Source of the DNA: a candidate division NPL-UPA2 bacterium
Lineage (GTDB): Bacteria; NPL-UPA2; JAGMAN01
Reading direction: 5' to 3'
NCBI GenBank assembly: GCA_021129695.1
Contig: JAJOKU010000141.1
Location: 1-5,894 of the forward strand
Length of the DNA: 5,894 nucleotides
The notes below the pieces were generated by a model. That model saw nothing but the letters and a program-made list of their open reading frames with translations, made no database searches and had not been told where the DNA came from. Below are positions 1 to 5,881 of this stretch, piece after piece; position 1 is the stretch's first letter; the number at the start of each line of letters is the position of its first letter. The position numbers and the translations under genes were made by a program.

Positions 1-20
1 AAAAAATCGATTCGGTTTTT
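1..20. other. A/T-rich hairpin, possible end of an upstream transcript
   Basis: Five A's (2-6) pair with five T's (16-20), with a T·G wobble and two C-G pairs closing an ATT loop. The second arm ends in a T-run, so it could act as a weak intrinsic terminator for a gene left of the window. The stem is mostly A-T and the window begins here, so this is only a possibility. Confidence 0.2.
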
Positions 21-27
21 CAGTGAC

Positions 28-51
28 TTTTTTTCTAAATTTTTTTCTAAA
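28..51. repeat. Perfect tandem duplication of a 12-mer
   Basis: The unit TTTTTTTCTAAA occurs twice head to tail (28-39 and 40-51) with no mismatch, followed by a partial third start (CTTTT). It lies in non-coding DNA. Slippage or a small local duplication would explain it; no function is evident. Confidence 0.8.
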
Positions 52-70
52 CTTTTGCCTGCCCCTTTTT

Positions 71-134
71 ACGGTGAAACACACACAGCCAAAGGCAGTG
101 TGCTGCTCTGCTGCACGGTGAAGCAGTGCTTCGC
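71..134. repeat. Intergenic repeat cluster: paired ACGGTGAA boxes and two hairpins
   Basis: The 8-mer ACGGTGAA occurs at 71-78 and again at 115-122, 44 bp apart. Between them lies a strong hairpin at 82-102: CACAC, an A·A mismatch, GCC, loop AAA, GGC, A, GTGTG (8 Watson-Crick pairs). The second box runs into another dyad, GAAGCAGTGCTTC at 120-132. Neither hairpin is followed by a T-run on either strand, so they are not good intrinsic terminators. A related arrangement at 5801-5830 suggests a small dispersed intergenic repeat. What it does is unknown. Confidence 0.45.
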
Positions 135-189
135 TGTATTGACAGGAGTGGTGCTATGATTCTCGGCAGAGGGAAGTTCCTGGATTGAG

Positions 190-246
190 GGTGCTTTTGC
201 ACCATTATATAAATTTCTCTTGACAATTTTATACTATGGTGTATAA
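190..246. promoter_or_regulatory. Dyad-rich region over the ATPase promoter, candidate operator
   Basis: Three nested or adjacent inverted repeats sit here. GGTGC-TTTT-GCACC (190-203) is perfect. ACCATTATATAAA (201-213) pairs with TTTATACTATGGT (228-240) at 11 of 13 positions and brackets the -35 box. TTATAC (229-234) and GTATAA (241-246) form a perfect 6-bp dyad with a 6-bp centre, covering the spacer and most of the -10 box. Such dyads over promoter elements are what a dimeric repressor would need. No regulator gene is present in the window, so autoregulation by the ATPase or control from elsewhere is only inference. AT-rich promoters also give some dyads by chance. Confidence 0.4.
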
Positions 247-247
247 T
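220..247 (+). promoter_or_regulatory. Near-perfect sigma70-type promoter for the ATPase gene
   Basis: A full-consensus -35 box TTGACA (220-225) and a full-consensus -10 box TATAAT (242-247) are separated by 16 bp, one less than the optimum. Transcription should begin about 7 bases after the -10 box, at 254-255, which is the A of the ATPase ATG. The mRNA would then have essentially no 5' leader. This is the best promoter in the window and may also serve recG downstream. Confidence 0.8.
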
Positions 248-254
248 TATCCAC

Positions 255-1496
255 ATGAAAAGAATACAGTCTCTGTATCTATTTGACCCCGAGGTCAGTG
301 CCAGGAAAATGATATTTTTGTTTGGCCCCCGGCAGGTTGGCAAAACAACGTTTGTCAAAAATAGGCTGAGAGAAATCAAGAATGAAGAACTCTACTTTGA
401 CTGGGATGACCCTTATGTCCGAAGGGAATACACAAAAAATCCTCATTTTTTGAAAGCCTACCTGGCCAGGATAAGGAATAAGTTCCCCCTGGTAGCCTTT
501 GATGAAATACATAAGCATAAAAACTGGAAGAACATATTAAAGGGACTCTGCGATTTACACTCTGAAGAGGCTCAGTTTATTGTAACTGGAAGTGCCCGGC
601 TGGACTACTTCAGACGATCTGGTGACAGCCTGGTTGGAAGATATTTCTCATACAGATTGCTCCCTCTTGGGTTAGCCGAGGCGGCAGGAAATTTTGATTT
701 TATATTAAAAGATGATGTCATATTAGCACAGCCGGACAAGCAAGATTTTTTACGCACTATCCAGCAGATGAAAGAGAAGGCATTCAAGGGGCCTTTTGAA
801 AGATTGATGACCTATGGAGGGTTCCCCGAGCCTTTTCTCAAAGCCAAAAAGAGTTTTTCAAATAAATGGAAAAGAGATTACAAGTCGCTTCTGATACATG
901 AAGACTTAAGAGATTTGACCCGTATTCAGGATATTAAAGGTATAGAACAACTTCTTTTGCTTCTTTCTGAAAGAATAGCCTCCCCTCTTAGCATCAATTC
1001 TCTCAGGGATGATTTACAGGTAAACCATAAAACGGTTTCCAGCTGGCTTGAGGCATTGAAGAAAATTTATCTCACTTTTTCAATAACGCCCTGGTCAAAG
1101 CGTATTGCAAGGGCTATCAAAAAGGAGGCGAAATTCTACTTCTTTGACTGGACAATGGTCAGTGATGAAGGGGCCAGATTTGAGAACGCGATAGCGGTAC
1201 TCCTGTTGCGTCTGGTCTGTCGGTGGAACGAGCTTGGGCTTGGGGATTTTGAGCTGAGGTATATCAGAAATCAACAGGGACAGGAGGTTGATTTTGTAGT
1301 AATAAAGGACCAAAGACCTTTTGCTTTGTTTGAAGCCAAAAAGAGTGATATCCACATCCCAAACTCTGGCGCTTACTTCAATAAACTCCTGAAGATACCT
1401 TATTATCAGATGGTGTCCGACTATGACATCGTTGAGGCGTATCCAGACAACAGATATGTTGTTTCAGCCTGGCGTCTTCTGGCGTTATTGGGATAA
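255..1496 (+). CDS. AAA_14/DUF4143-family ATPase with PD-(D/E)XK-like C-terminal domain
   Basis: This is a complete 413-residue protein of the usual family size. An N-terminal P-loop ATPase domain has Walker A GPRQVGKT (24-31), Walker B LVAFDE (79-84, D83 and E84), sensor-like TGSARL (111-116) and the family motif SLVGRY (125-130), whose R129 is the likely arginine finger. A helix-turn-helix or winged-helix-like stretch follows at about 246-275. The C-terminal DUF4143 part has FYFFDW (294-299) and then E344-x-D346 with E360-A-K362, the spacing of a PD-(D/E)XK nuclease-like fold. Most relatives read EVK rather than EAK. The family is widespread, often solitary, and has no settled function; I assign none. 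The protein is probably cytoplasmic, as no signal or membrane segment is seen. The ATG at 255 has no Shine-Dalgarno and coincides with the predicted transcript start. An ATG at 309 (M19) would cut off the strand before Walker A that the family normally has, so 255 is preferred. Its codons look more AT-rich than those of recG, which fits an acquired gene but was not measured. Confidence 0.88.
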   Translation: MKRIQSLYLFDPEVSARKMIFLFGPRQVGKTTFVKNRLREIKNEELYFDWDDPYVRREYTKNPHFLKAYLARIRNKFPLVAFDEIHKHKNWKNILKGLCDLHSEEAQFIVTGSARLDYFRRSGDSLVGRYFSYRLLPLGLAEAAGNFDFILKDDVILAQPDKQDFLRTIQQMKEKAFKGPFERLMTYGGFPEPFLKAKKSFSNKWKRDYKSLLIHEDLRDLTRIQDIKGIEQLLLLLSERIASPLSINSLRDDLQVNHKTVSSWLEALKKIYLTFSITPWSKRIARAIKKEAKFYFFDWTMVSDEGARFENAIAVLLLRLVCRWNELGLGDFELRYIRNQQGQEVDFVVIKDQRPFALFEAKKSDIHIPNSGAYFNKLLKIPYYQMVSDYDIVEAYPDNRYVVSAWRLLALLG

Positions 1497-1578
1497 GGCT
1501 ATAGATCTCCTCAAGACAAGGCGGCAATAAAAAATCCGCTCAGGGCTAATGCCGAAACTTCACAGTTAAAGGTTCTTT
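1497..1578 (+). promoter_or_regulatory. ATPase-recG spacer with the recG ribosome binding site
   Basis: The spacer ends with AAAGG at 1568-1572, six bases before the GTG at 1579, which is good Shine-Dalgarno spacing. An in-frame TAA at 1567-1569 means no start further upstream is possible, and the two codons between it and the GTG window (TTC, TTT) are not start codons. Small dyads GCGG/CCGC (1521-1539) and GGC/GCC (1544-1553) lack a T-run, so I see no terminator. No convincing promoter is visible, so recG may be read through from 255. Confidence 0.55.
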
Positions 1579-3999
1579 GTGGAAACACTCCTTGAAATAT
1601 TAGAAAAAATTAGGAAGCCACTTGCCTTGGAAGCTAAGATTGGCTATACCAATCGGGCGGCCAGTGGTGGGCTTGATCGTTATGTTAAGCACTGGGCGGG
1701 CAAGGGAAGAGAAATATGCCGGGATAGTGCCTTAAGGTCTGCCTTTGTCCGGTTAGGTCAAACCTTTACCAATTATAGCTCTAAGTCAAAGGCAGAGAGA
1801 GGGAAGAGGGTTAAGAGAGCACTTGACCTCGTTGGTGCCGTCAAAGAGGGAGCAAGGGCAATGGGGGAGGAGGCCAGGGCCAGTGAGGATACCAGAGGCA
1901 TAGGAGACGCCACAGGCGAGAGGCTTCCGGATTGGTTAAAGACTCCGGTTCAGTATGTGAAGGGAGTGGGTCCAAAACGGGCCCAGATTCTTGCCCGCAT
2001 TGGAATAGAGACTCTGAGCGACCTGCTCTATTATTTCCCCCGCAGGTATGAGGATAGAAGCCACCTGAAGCCCATCAGCCAGGTTCAGATGGGGACAGTA
2101 GAGACGATAAAGGGGGAAGTCTTAACTTCAGGGATACAAAAGCCTCGTCGCCAGTTAGAGATCCTCAAGGTAGCGGTTGGGGATGGGACGGGCGTTATCT
2201 ATGGCGTCTGGTTTAATCAATCATATCTGAAAAAATCTTTTCCGCAGGGAGCTACTATTATCTTAAGCGGGAGAGTGGATAGGCTCAGAGAACTTCGAAT
2301 AGTTAATCCAGCTTACGAAATTCTCACTGGCAACGAAGAAGACCTCATCCATACCGGTCGCATCGTTCCCATCTATTCCCTCACTGAAAAGTTGACTCAA
2401 AGGTGGCTTCGCTCCATGGTGAAGAAAGCAGTTAGCGAATATGCAGGTCAGCTTCCTGATATGTTGTCGCCGCAAATTCAAAGGCGATACTCCTTAATCA
2501 ATCTGCCAGGGGCTATCGGCAGCATTCATTTCCCGCAGAGCGAGGAAGACAAGGAGAAAGCTCGACGGCGTCTTGTCTTCGATGAATTTTTTCTCCTTCA
2601 GTTAGGATTGGCTCTGAGCAAGAGGCGTAAGACCGCCGATAAAGGAATCAAGCATCGGGCTAAGGGAGAACTCTTCCAGAAAGCTAAAGAATATCTACCC
2701 TTCCAGTTAACTTCCGCTCAGGAGAAAGTTATTGAGGAGGTAAGAGCCGATATGGAGAGAGAGGTTCCTATGAACCGCCTCCTTCAGGGGGATGTCGGGT
2801 CAGGAAAGACCGTGGTGGCTATATCTGCCCTCCTCAGAGCGGTGGAAGGAGGATTTCAAGCCGCTCTCATGGTTCCCACCGAGATTTTAGCCGGACAGCA
2901 CTTCCTCACTTTACAGCGATGGCTTCTTCCCCTGGGGCTCAAGGTCACCCTTTTAATCAGAAGTATCGGCCCTAAGATGAAGGCACAGGCAGGAGAAGAG
3001 ATAGAATCGGGACAGGCGGATATCATCGTGGGCACCCATGCTCTCATTCAGGAAAGGGTTAAGTTTCCAAAACTCGGTTTAATAGTTATTGACGAACAGC
3101 ACCGATTTGGCGTCAGGCAGCGGGCTACCTTAAGGAGGAAAGGCCTGAAGCCAGATGTCCTCGTTATGACCGCCACTCCCATTCCTCGCACCCTGGCCCT
3201 CACCGTCTATGGAGATTTAGATATCTCTACCATAGATGAGCTGCCGCCGGGCCGAAGACCGGTAGCCACTTATTGGGCTGAGGAGAGAAATCGGCGAGGA
3301 GTGTATAAGTTCATCGAAGAACAGGTTAAAGAAGGAAGGCAGGCTTATATCGTCTGCCCCCTGATTGACAGCGAGCGGGGAGAGAAACTGGAAGTGAAAG
3401 CGGCTACCCAGATGGCTGAGCATTTCCGCAAATCTATTTTCCCTCATCTGAGAATAGGGTTGCTCCATGGAAGGATGAAAGGGGAGGAGAAGGAAAGGGT
3501 GATGCAGTCATTTAACTATAAGAGGATTGACATCTTAGTCTCCACCACGGTCATAGAAGTGGGAATAGATGTCCCCAATGCCTCCATCATGCTCATTGAA
3601 GAGGCAGACCGGTTTGGACTGGCCCAGCTTCACCAACTGCGAGGCAGAGTTGGCCGTGGAGATTATCAGTCTTACTGCATAATGATTGGAAGAGCGGCCA
3701 GTGAGGAGGCAAGGAGACGGCTCCAGGTGATGACCGAGACAACGGATGGATTCCGGATTGCTGAGGAGGATTTAGAACTGCGCGGTCCGGGAGAGTTCTT
3801 TGGAACAAAACAGTCAGGATTCCCCGAGCTAAGAATTGGGAACATCGTCTCCGATATGAAGCTGATGGAGCTTGCCCGCCAGGAAGCTCTCTCCCTGATG
3901 AAAGGCGACCCCCGCCTTGAAAAGTGCGAGCACCGTCTAATAAAACACAATCTTATCAATAGATTCAAAGGAAAACTGGCACTCATCTCCACCGGTTGA
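1579..3999 (+). CDS. recG: ATP-dependent DNA helicase RecG, long form
   Basis: RecG is a superfamily 2 double-stranded DNA translocase that reverses stalled replication forks and moves branched DNA and Holliday junctions in recombination and repair. The protein has 806 residues, against 693 in E. coli. About 115 N-terminal residues form an extension rich in basic and helical-looking sequence, as in the long RecGs of Thermotoga and other deep lineages. The wedge/OB region begins near the helix-hairpin-helix-like GVGPKRAQ (129-136) and FPRRYEDRS. Helicase motifs are intact: Walker A GDVGSGKT (404-411), DEQH box (505-508), TATP (531-534), QLRGRVGR (686-693). The RecG-specific C-terminal TRG segment contains LRGPGEFFGTKQSG (734-747). 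No key residue is missing. The GTG start is fixed by AAAGG at 1568-1572 and by the stop just upstream. It lies 82 bp behind the ATPase and 13 bp ahead of the cyclophilin remnant, so the three were probably once cotranscribed. Confidence 0.97.
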   Translation: METLLEILEKIRKPLALEAKIGYTNRAASGGLDRYVKHWAGKGREICRDSALRSAFVRLGQTFTNYSSKSKAERGKRVKRALDLVGAVKEGARAMGEEARASEDTRGIGDATGERLPDWLKTPVQYVKGVGPKRAQILARIGIETLSDLLYYFPRRYEDRSHLKPISQVQMGTVETIKGEVLTSGIQKPRRQLEILKVAVGDGTGVIYGVWFNQSYLKKSFPQGATIILSGRVDRLRELRIVNPAYEILTGNEEDLIHTGRIVPIYSLTEKLTQRWLRSMVKKAVSEYAGQLPDMLSPQIQRRYSLINLPGAIGSIHFPQSEEDKEKARRRLVFDEFFLLQLGLALSKRRKTADKGIKHRAKGELFQKAKEYLPFQLTSAQEKVIEEVRADMEREVPMNRLLQGDVGSGKTVVAISALLRAVEGGFQAALMVPTEILAGQHFLTLQRWLLPLGLKVTLLIRSIGPKMKAQAGEEIESGQADIIVGTHALIQERVKFPKLGLIVIDEQHRFGVRQRATLRRKGLKPDVLVMTATPIPRTLALTVYGDLDISTIDELPPGRRPVATYWAEERNRRGVYKFIEEQVKEGRQAYIVCPLIDSERGEKLEVKAATQMAEHFRKSIFPHLRIGLLHGRMKGEEKERVMQSFNYKRIDILVSTTVIEVGIDVPNASIMLIEEADRFGLAQLHQLRGRVGRGDYQSYCIMIGRAASEEARRRLQVMTETTDGFRIAEEDLELRGPGEFFGTKQSGFPELRIGNIVSDMKLMELARQEALSLMKGDPRLEKCEHRLIKHNLINRFKGKLALISTG

Positions 4000-4012
4000 C
4001 CATAGCCATAAA

Positions 4013-4236
4013 ATGAGAAAGAGCCTTATCATTATTTGTCTATGTGTATTCATTTTGGCGAGTGCTCAAGCACCAAAGGGCAAGATTCTGAAACGCAGGA
4101 GAAGAATCCTATAATTGTGATGGTGACGAATCAGGGGGTTGTGGAAATTGAACTGTTTCCTGAAGTTGCCCCTAAGTCTTGTCAGAATATGATGGGACTG
4201 GCAGAGAAAGGGTATTACGATGGTGGATCTTTATAA
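4013..4236 (+). pseudogene. Secreted cyclophilin-type peptidyl-prolyl isomerase, frameshifted and 3'-truncated
   Basis: An ATG at 4013, 13 bp after recG, opens a classic Sec signal peptide: MRKS, a hydrophobic core LIIICLCVFILA and a signal-peptidase site ASAQA. That frame hits TAA at 4112. The cyclophilin sequence continues in the -1 frame: NPIIVMVTNQGVVEIELFPE, then a stretch with APKSCQN and GLAEKGYYDG, all typical of the start of this family. Adding one A to the AAA at 4075-4077 joins the frames cleanly as SAQAPKGQDSETQEKNP. So a 1-base deletion, or a sequencing error in a short homopolymer, is the simplest reading. The frame then ends at GGSL and TAA (4234-4236), where intact proteins read on into the FHR catalytic segment. 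About 54 of roughly 150-170 domain residues survive, and the catalytic Arg is lost. Even with the frameshift repaired the product could not fold as an isomerase. The intact protein would have assisted periplasmic protein folding. Confidence 0.85.
4206..4212 (+). promoter_or_regulatory. Ribosome binding site of the nucleoside transporter, inside cyclophilin codons
   Basis: GAAAGGG lies seven bases before the ATG at 4220, a suitable Shine-Dalgarno match and spacing. The same bases encode the E-K-G of the conserved cyclophilin AEKGYYDG. The site therefore belongs to the upstream gene's coding sequence and appears to have been captured by the transporter. Ribosomes ending at 4236 would also allow coupled initiation. 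Confidence 0.55.
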
Positions 4237-5539
4237 TCTGGTTAGCCTGACGGGGATTTTTGGTTTGATGGTTGTAGCGTGGGTCTTCTCGACCAATCAT
4301 AGGAATATCAATTGGAGGGTGATATTCTGGGGGGTTTTACTTCAGTTGATATTTGCCTTTATCGTATTTTGGATGCCGGTGGGAATTATCTTCTTCCGGT
4401 GGATCAATGCGGCTGTTATTAAGCTTTTTTCATTTGCGAAAGAGGGGATGTATTTTCTGTTTGGCCCATTAGCGGTCTCGCCTGGGACGATCGGTCCGGG
4501 TGGGGAAAGGTCAATTGGTTTTATATTGGCCTTTCAAGCCCTCCCGACGATCATATTCTTTGCAGCCCTAATGGCCATCCTATATCATATACGTCTAATG
4601 CCCTTGTTGGTGAGGGCCTTTGCCAGGGTTTTTACTAAGTTGATGAGGGTAAGCGGCGCTGAATCACTTTGTGCAGCAAGCAATATCTTTGTGGGAATAG
4701 AGTCTATTTTTACCATCAGGCCATACCTCGAGAAAATGACGCGATCCGAACTATGTACTGTTCTAACAGTTGGTATGGCGACCGTTGCATCGACGGTTTT
4801 GGCTATTTATGTTGGCTTCTTGCACCATCAGTTTCCAGCCGTTGCTGGCCACTTGGTATCTGCCTCGATATTGAGCGCCCCCGCGGCTATTGTGATGTCT
4901 AAGCTCCTTTTGCCTGAGACCGAGAGGCCTGTCACGCTTGGCAAGGTGGTTGAAAGTGAGTACCTGCCAGCCGCAAGCTGGGTCGAGGCCATCATTCGAG
5001 GTGCCACCGAAGGGGCAAAGCTCTGTGTTGGGATATGTGCGATGCTTCTGGCATTCCTGGGATTGCTGGCCATGGTAAATTGGGCCTTGGGTGGGGTAGG
5101 AAGATTGCTCGGTTCCTTGTATGGTGTCCAGCTAAACCTCTCTTTGCAGGGAATTTTGAGCTATGTCTTCTACCCTCTAACATTTCTGGCTGGAGTCCCA
5201 TTTGCAGATGTCCCGGAGGTAGCGCGTGTTCTTGGAGAGCGAGCTATAGTAACTGAGTTGGTATCTTATCGGCATCTCGCCAGCCTCATAGATGAAGGGG
5301 TGCTTCTACACCCTCGATCGGTTATCATCGCCACTTATGCTCTGTGCGGATTTGCTCATATCGCTTCATTGTCTATCTTCGTAGGTGGGATCTCGGCTAT
5401 AGCTCCAAAGTGCTCACGAGTCCTTGCTCGAGTGGGCTTCCGAGCTCTTGCCGCTGCAACCCTTGCTTGTCTGATGACCGGTGCGGTGGCAGGTGTGTTT
5501 TTCAGGGCCGGCGAGACTATACTCATGGGAGGGCACTAA
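4220..5539 (+). CDS. Concentrative nucleoside transporter (CNT/NupC family)
   Basis: CNT proteins are inner-membrane symporters that import nucleosides on a sodium or proton gradient. The protein has 439 residues (about 400-420 is usual) and is almost entirely membrane segments. The N-terminal region has helices around 8-24 and 34-56. The gate/HP1 region reads NIFVGIES...RPYL (155-170), followed by MTRSEL and MATVASTVLAIYVG. Then come SAPAAIVMSKLLLPET, the TM7 segment GERAIVTELVSY (E346) and the TM8 segment ALCGFAHIAS (to S383). The order and spacing are those of a full CNT. The usual GQTE motif is replaced by GI-E (one residue shorter), the NEF motif by TEL, and GFANFSS by GFAHIAS, so specificity may differ from NupC. 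The ATG at 4220 is needed to give a complete first helix; an internal ATG near 4268 would cut it. The start overlaps the cyclophilin remnant by 17 bp. No terminator is obvious after the stop. Confidence 0.9.
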   Translation: MVDLYNLVSLTGIFGLMVVAWVFSTNHRNINWRVIFWGVLLQLIFAFIVFWMPVGIIFFRWINAAVIKLFSFAKEGMYFLFGPLAVSPGTIGPGGERSIGFILAFQALPTIIFFAALMAILYHIRLMPLLVRAFARVFTKLMRVSGAESLCAASNIFVGIESIFTIRPYLEKMTRSELCTVLTVGMATVASTVLAIYVGFLHHQFPAVAGHLVSASILSAPAAIVMSKLLLPETERPVTLGKVVESEYLPAASWVEAIIRGATEGAKLCVGICAMLLAFLGLLAMVNWALGGVGRLLGSLYGVQLNLSLQGILSYVFYPLTFLAGVPFADVPEVARVLGERAIVTELVSYRHLASLIDEGVLLHPRSVIIATYALCGFAHIASLSIFVGGISAIAPKCSRVLARVGFRALAAATLACLMTGAVAGVFFRAGETILMGGH

Positions 5540-5714
5540 TACTCAATCAACCTCAGCCAGACCCATACCTCGAGGCCATGGCGGTGAAACCAACCAGGAT
5601 TACGGAAAGAGTTATCGCTTTTCATCGGCTGAAATGATTGCAATAAAACGCATACACGACCAGAATGACCCGCACATAGATATTGCTCAGATAATAAAAT
5701 TTCATCTTTCTTAG
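5540..5714 (+). other. Unrecognised coding-like tail after the transporter
   Basis: No start-to-stop gene is convincing here. One frame reads MAVKPTRITERVIAFHRLK (ATG 5578 or GTG 5584, stop 5637), with GAGG at 5572-5575 suitably placed for the GTG. Another frame ends with AEMIAIKRIHDQNDPHIDIAQ and a short lysine/histidine tail before TAG at 5712-5714. Both look hydrophilic and protein-like, yet neither matches a family I know. This may be the decayed 3' end of a gene, a tiny ORF, or chance. Confidence 0.2.
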
Positions 5715-5763
5715 CCCCTTGTAATCTTAACATAAAATGTCCTGAACTGACAACTTATTTACC

Positions 5764-5786
5764 AGGAAAGCATAGAATACTTTCCT
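5764..5786. other. Hairpin AGGAAAG / CTTTCCT
   Basis: A perfect 7-bp inverted repeat (5764-5770 and 5780-5786) with a 9-base loop. Only two T's follow on the + strand, so it is a poor intrinsic terminator, though it is the only stem between the transporter stop and the next repeat. It could protect the 3' end of the transporter mRNA. Confidence 0.3.
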
Positions 5787-5800
5787 TACTACTGCCTAAC

Positions 5801-5830
5801 GGCACTGCCTCAGCTGTGCTTTGCGGTGAA
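5801..5830. repeat. Second copy of the hairpin-plus-GGTGAA intergenic element
   Basis: GGCAC-T-GC-CTCA-GC-T-GTGCT (5801-5820) folds with a mismatch in mid-stem, as the hairpin at 82-102 does, and is followed by GCGGTGAA (5823-5830). Bases 5812-5830 match 104-122 at 14 of 19 positions without gaps. Bases 5803-5818 also match the reverse complement of 84-100 at 14 positions with one gap. The match is suggestive rather than strong. Confidence 0.35.
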
Positions 5831-5852
5831 AATTCCTTTCCTATATGCAAGT

Positions 5853-5881
5853 TTGACAGTTAACCCCTTTTGGGATATTTT
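5853..5881 (+). promoter_or_regulatory. Possible promoter reading out of the window
   Basis: A consensus -35 box TTGACA (5853-5858) is followed after exactly 17 bp by TATTTT (5876-5881), four of six matches to the -10 consensus. Transcription would start just before the window ends, so the gene served is not visible. The rest of 5715-5894 holds only the two hairpins described above. Confidence 0.4.

Noticed and set aside
156..188. Ten-codon ORF MILGRGKFLD with AGGAG at 144-148, seven bases upstream, and a hairpin right after its stop
   Set aside because: The Shine-Dalgarno and hairpin are attractive, but the ORF lies before the strong promoter, so it cannot be a leader of the ATPase message, and ten codons give no statistical support.
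47..379. 110-residue open frame on the minus strand
   Set aside because: It runs antisense into the well-supported ATPase gene, has no recognisable motif, and its composition looks like a shadow of the opposite strand.
1521..1553. Terminator between the ATPase and recG
   Set aside because: The stems are only 3-5 bp and no T-run follows on the + strand.
3672..3992. 106-residue open frame on the minus strand inside recG
   Set aside because: It is antisense to the conserved C-terminal RecG motifs; no homology or start signal supports it.
4070..4085. Programmed -1 frameshift in the cyclophilin gene
   Set aside because: CCAAAGGGC is not a standard X XXY YYZ slippery heptamer, no clear stimulatory stem follows, and the gene is truncated anyway.
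4036..4236. The cyclophilin part as an independent 66-residue gene starting at TTG 4036
   Set aside because: The first 20 or so residues in this frame are out-of-frame signal-peptide DNA, and the product stops before the catalytic segment. A frameshifted, truncated pseudogene from 4013 explains it better.
4828..5256. Open frames of 69-81 residues on both strands within the transporter
   Set aside because: They overlap the conserved CNT core in other frames and carry no motifs.
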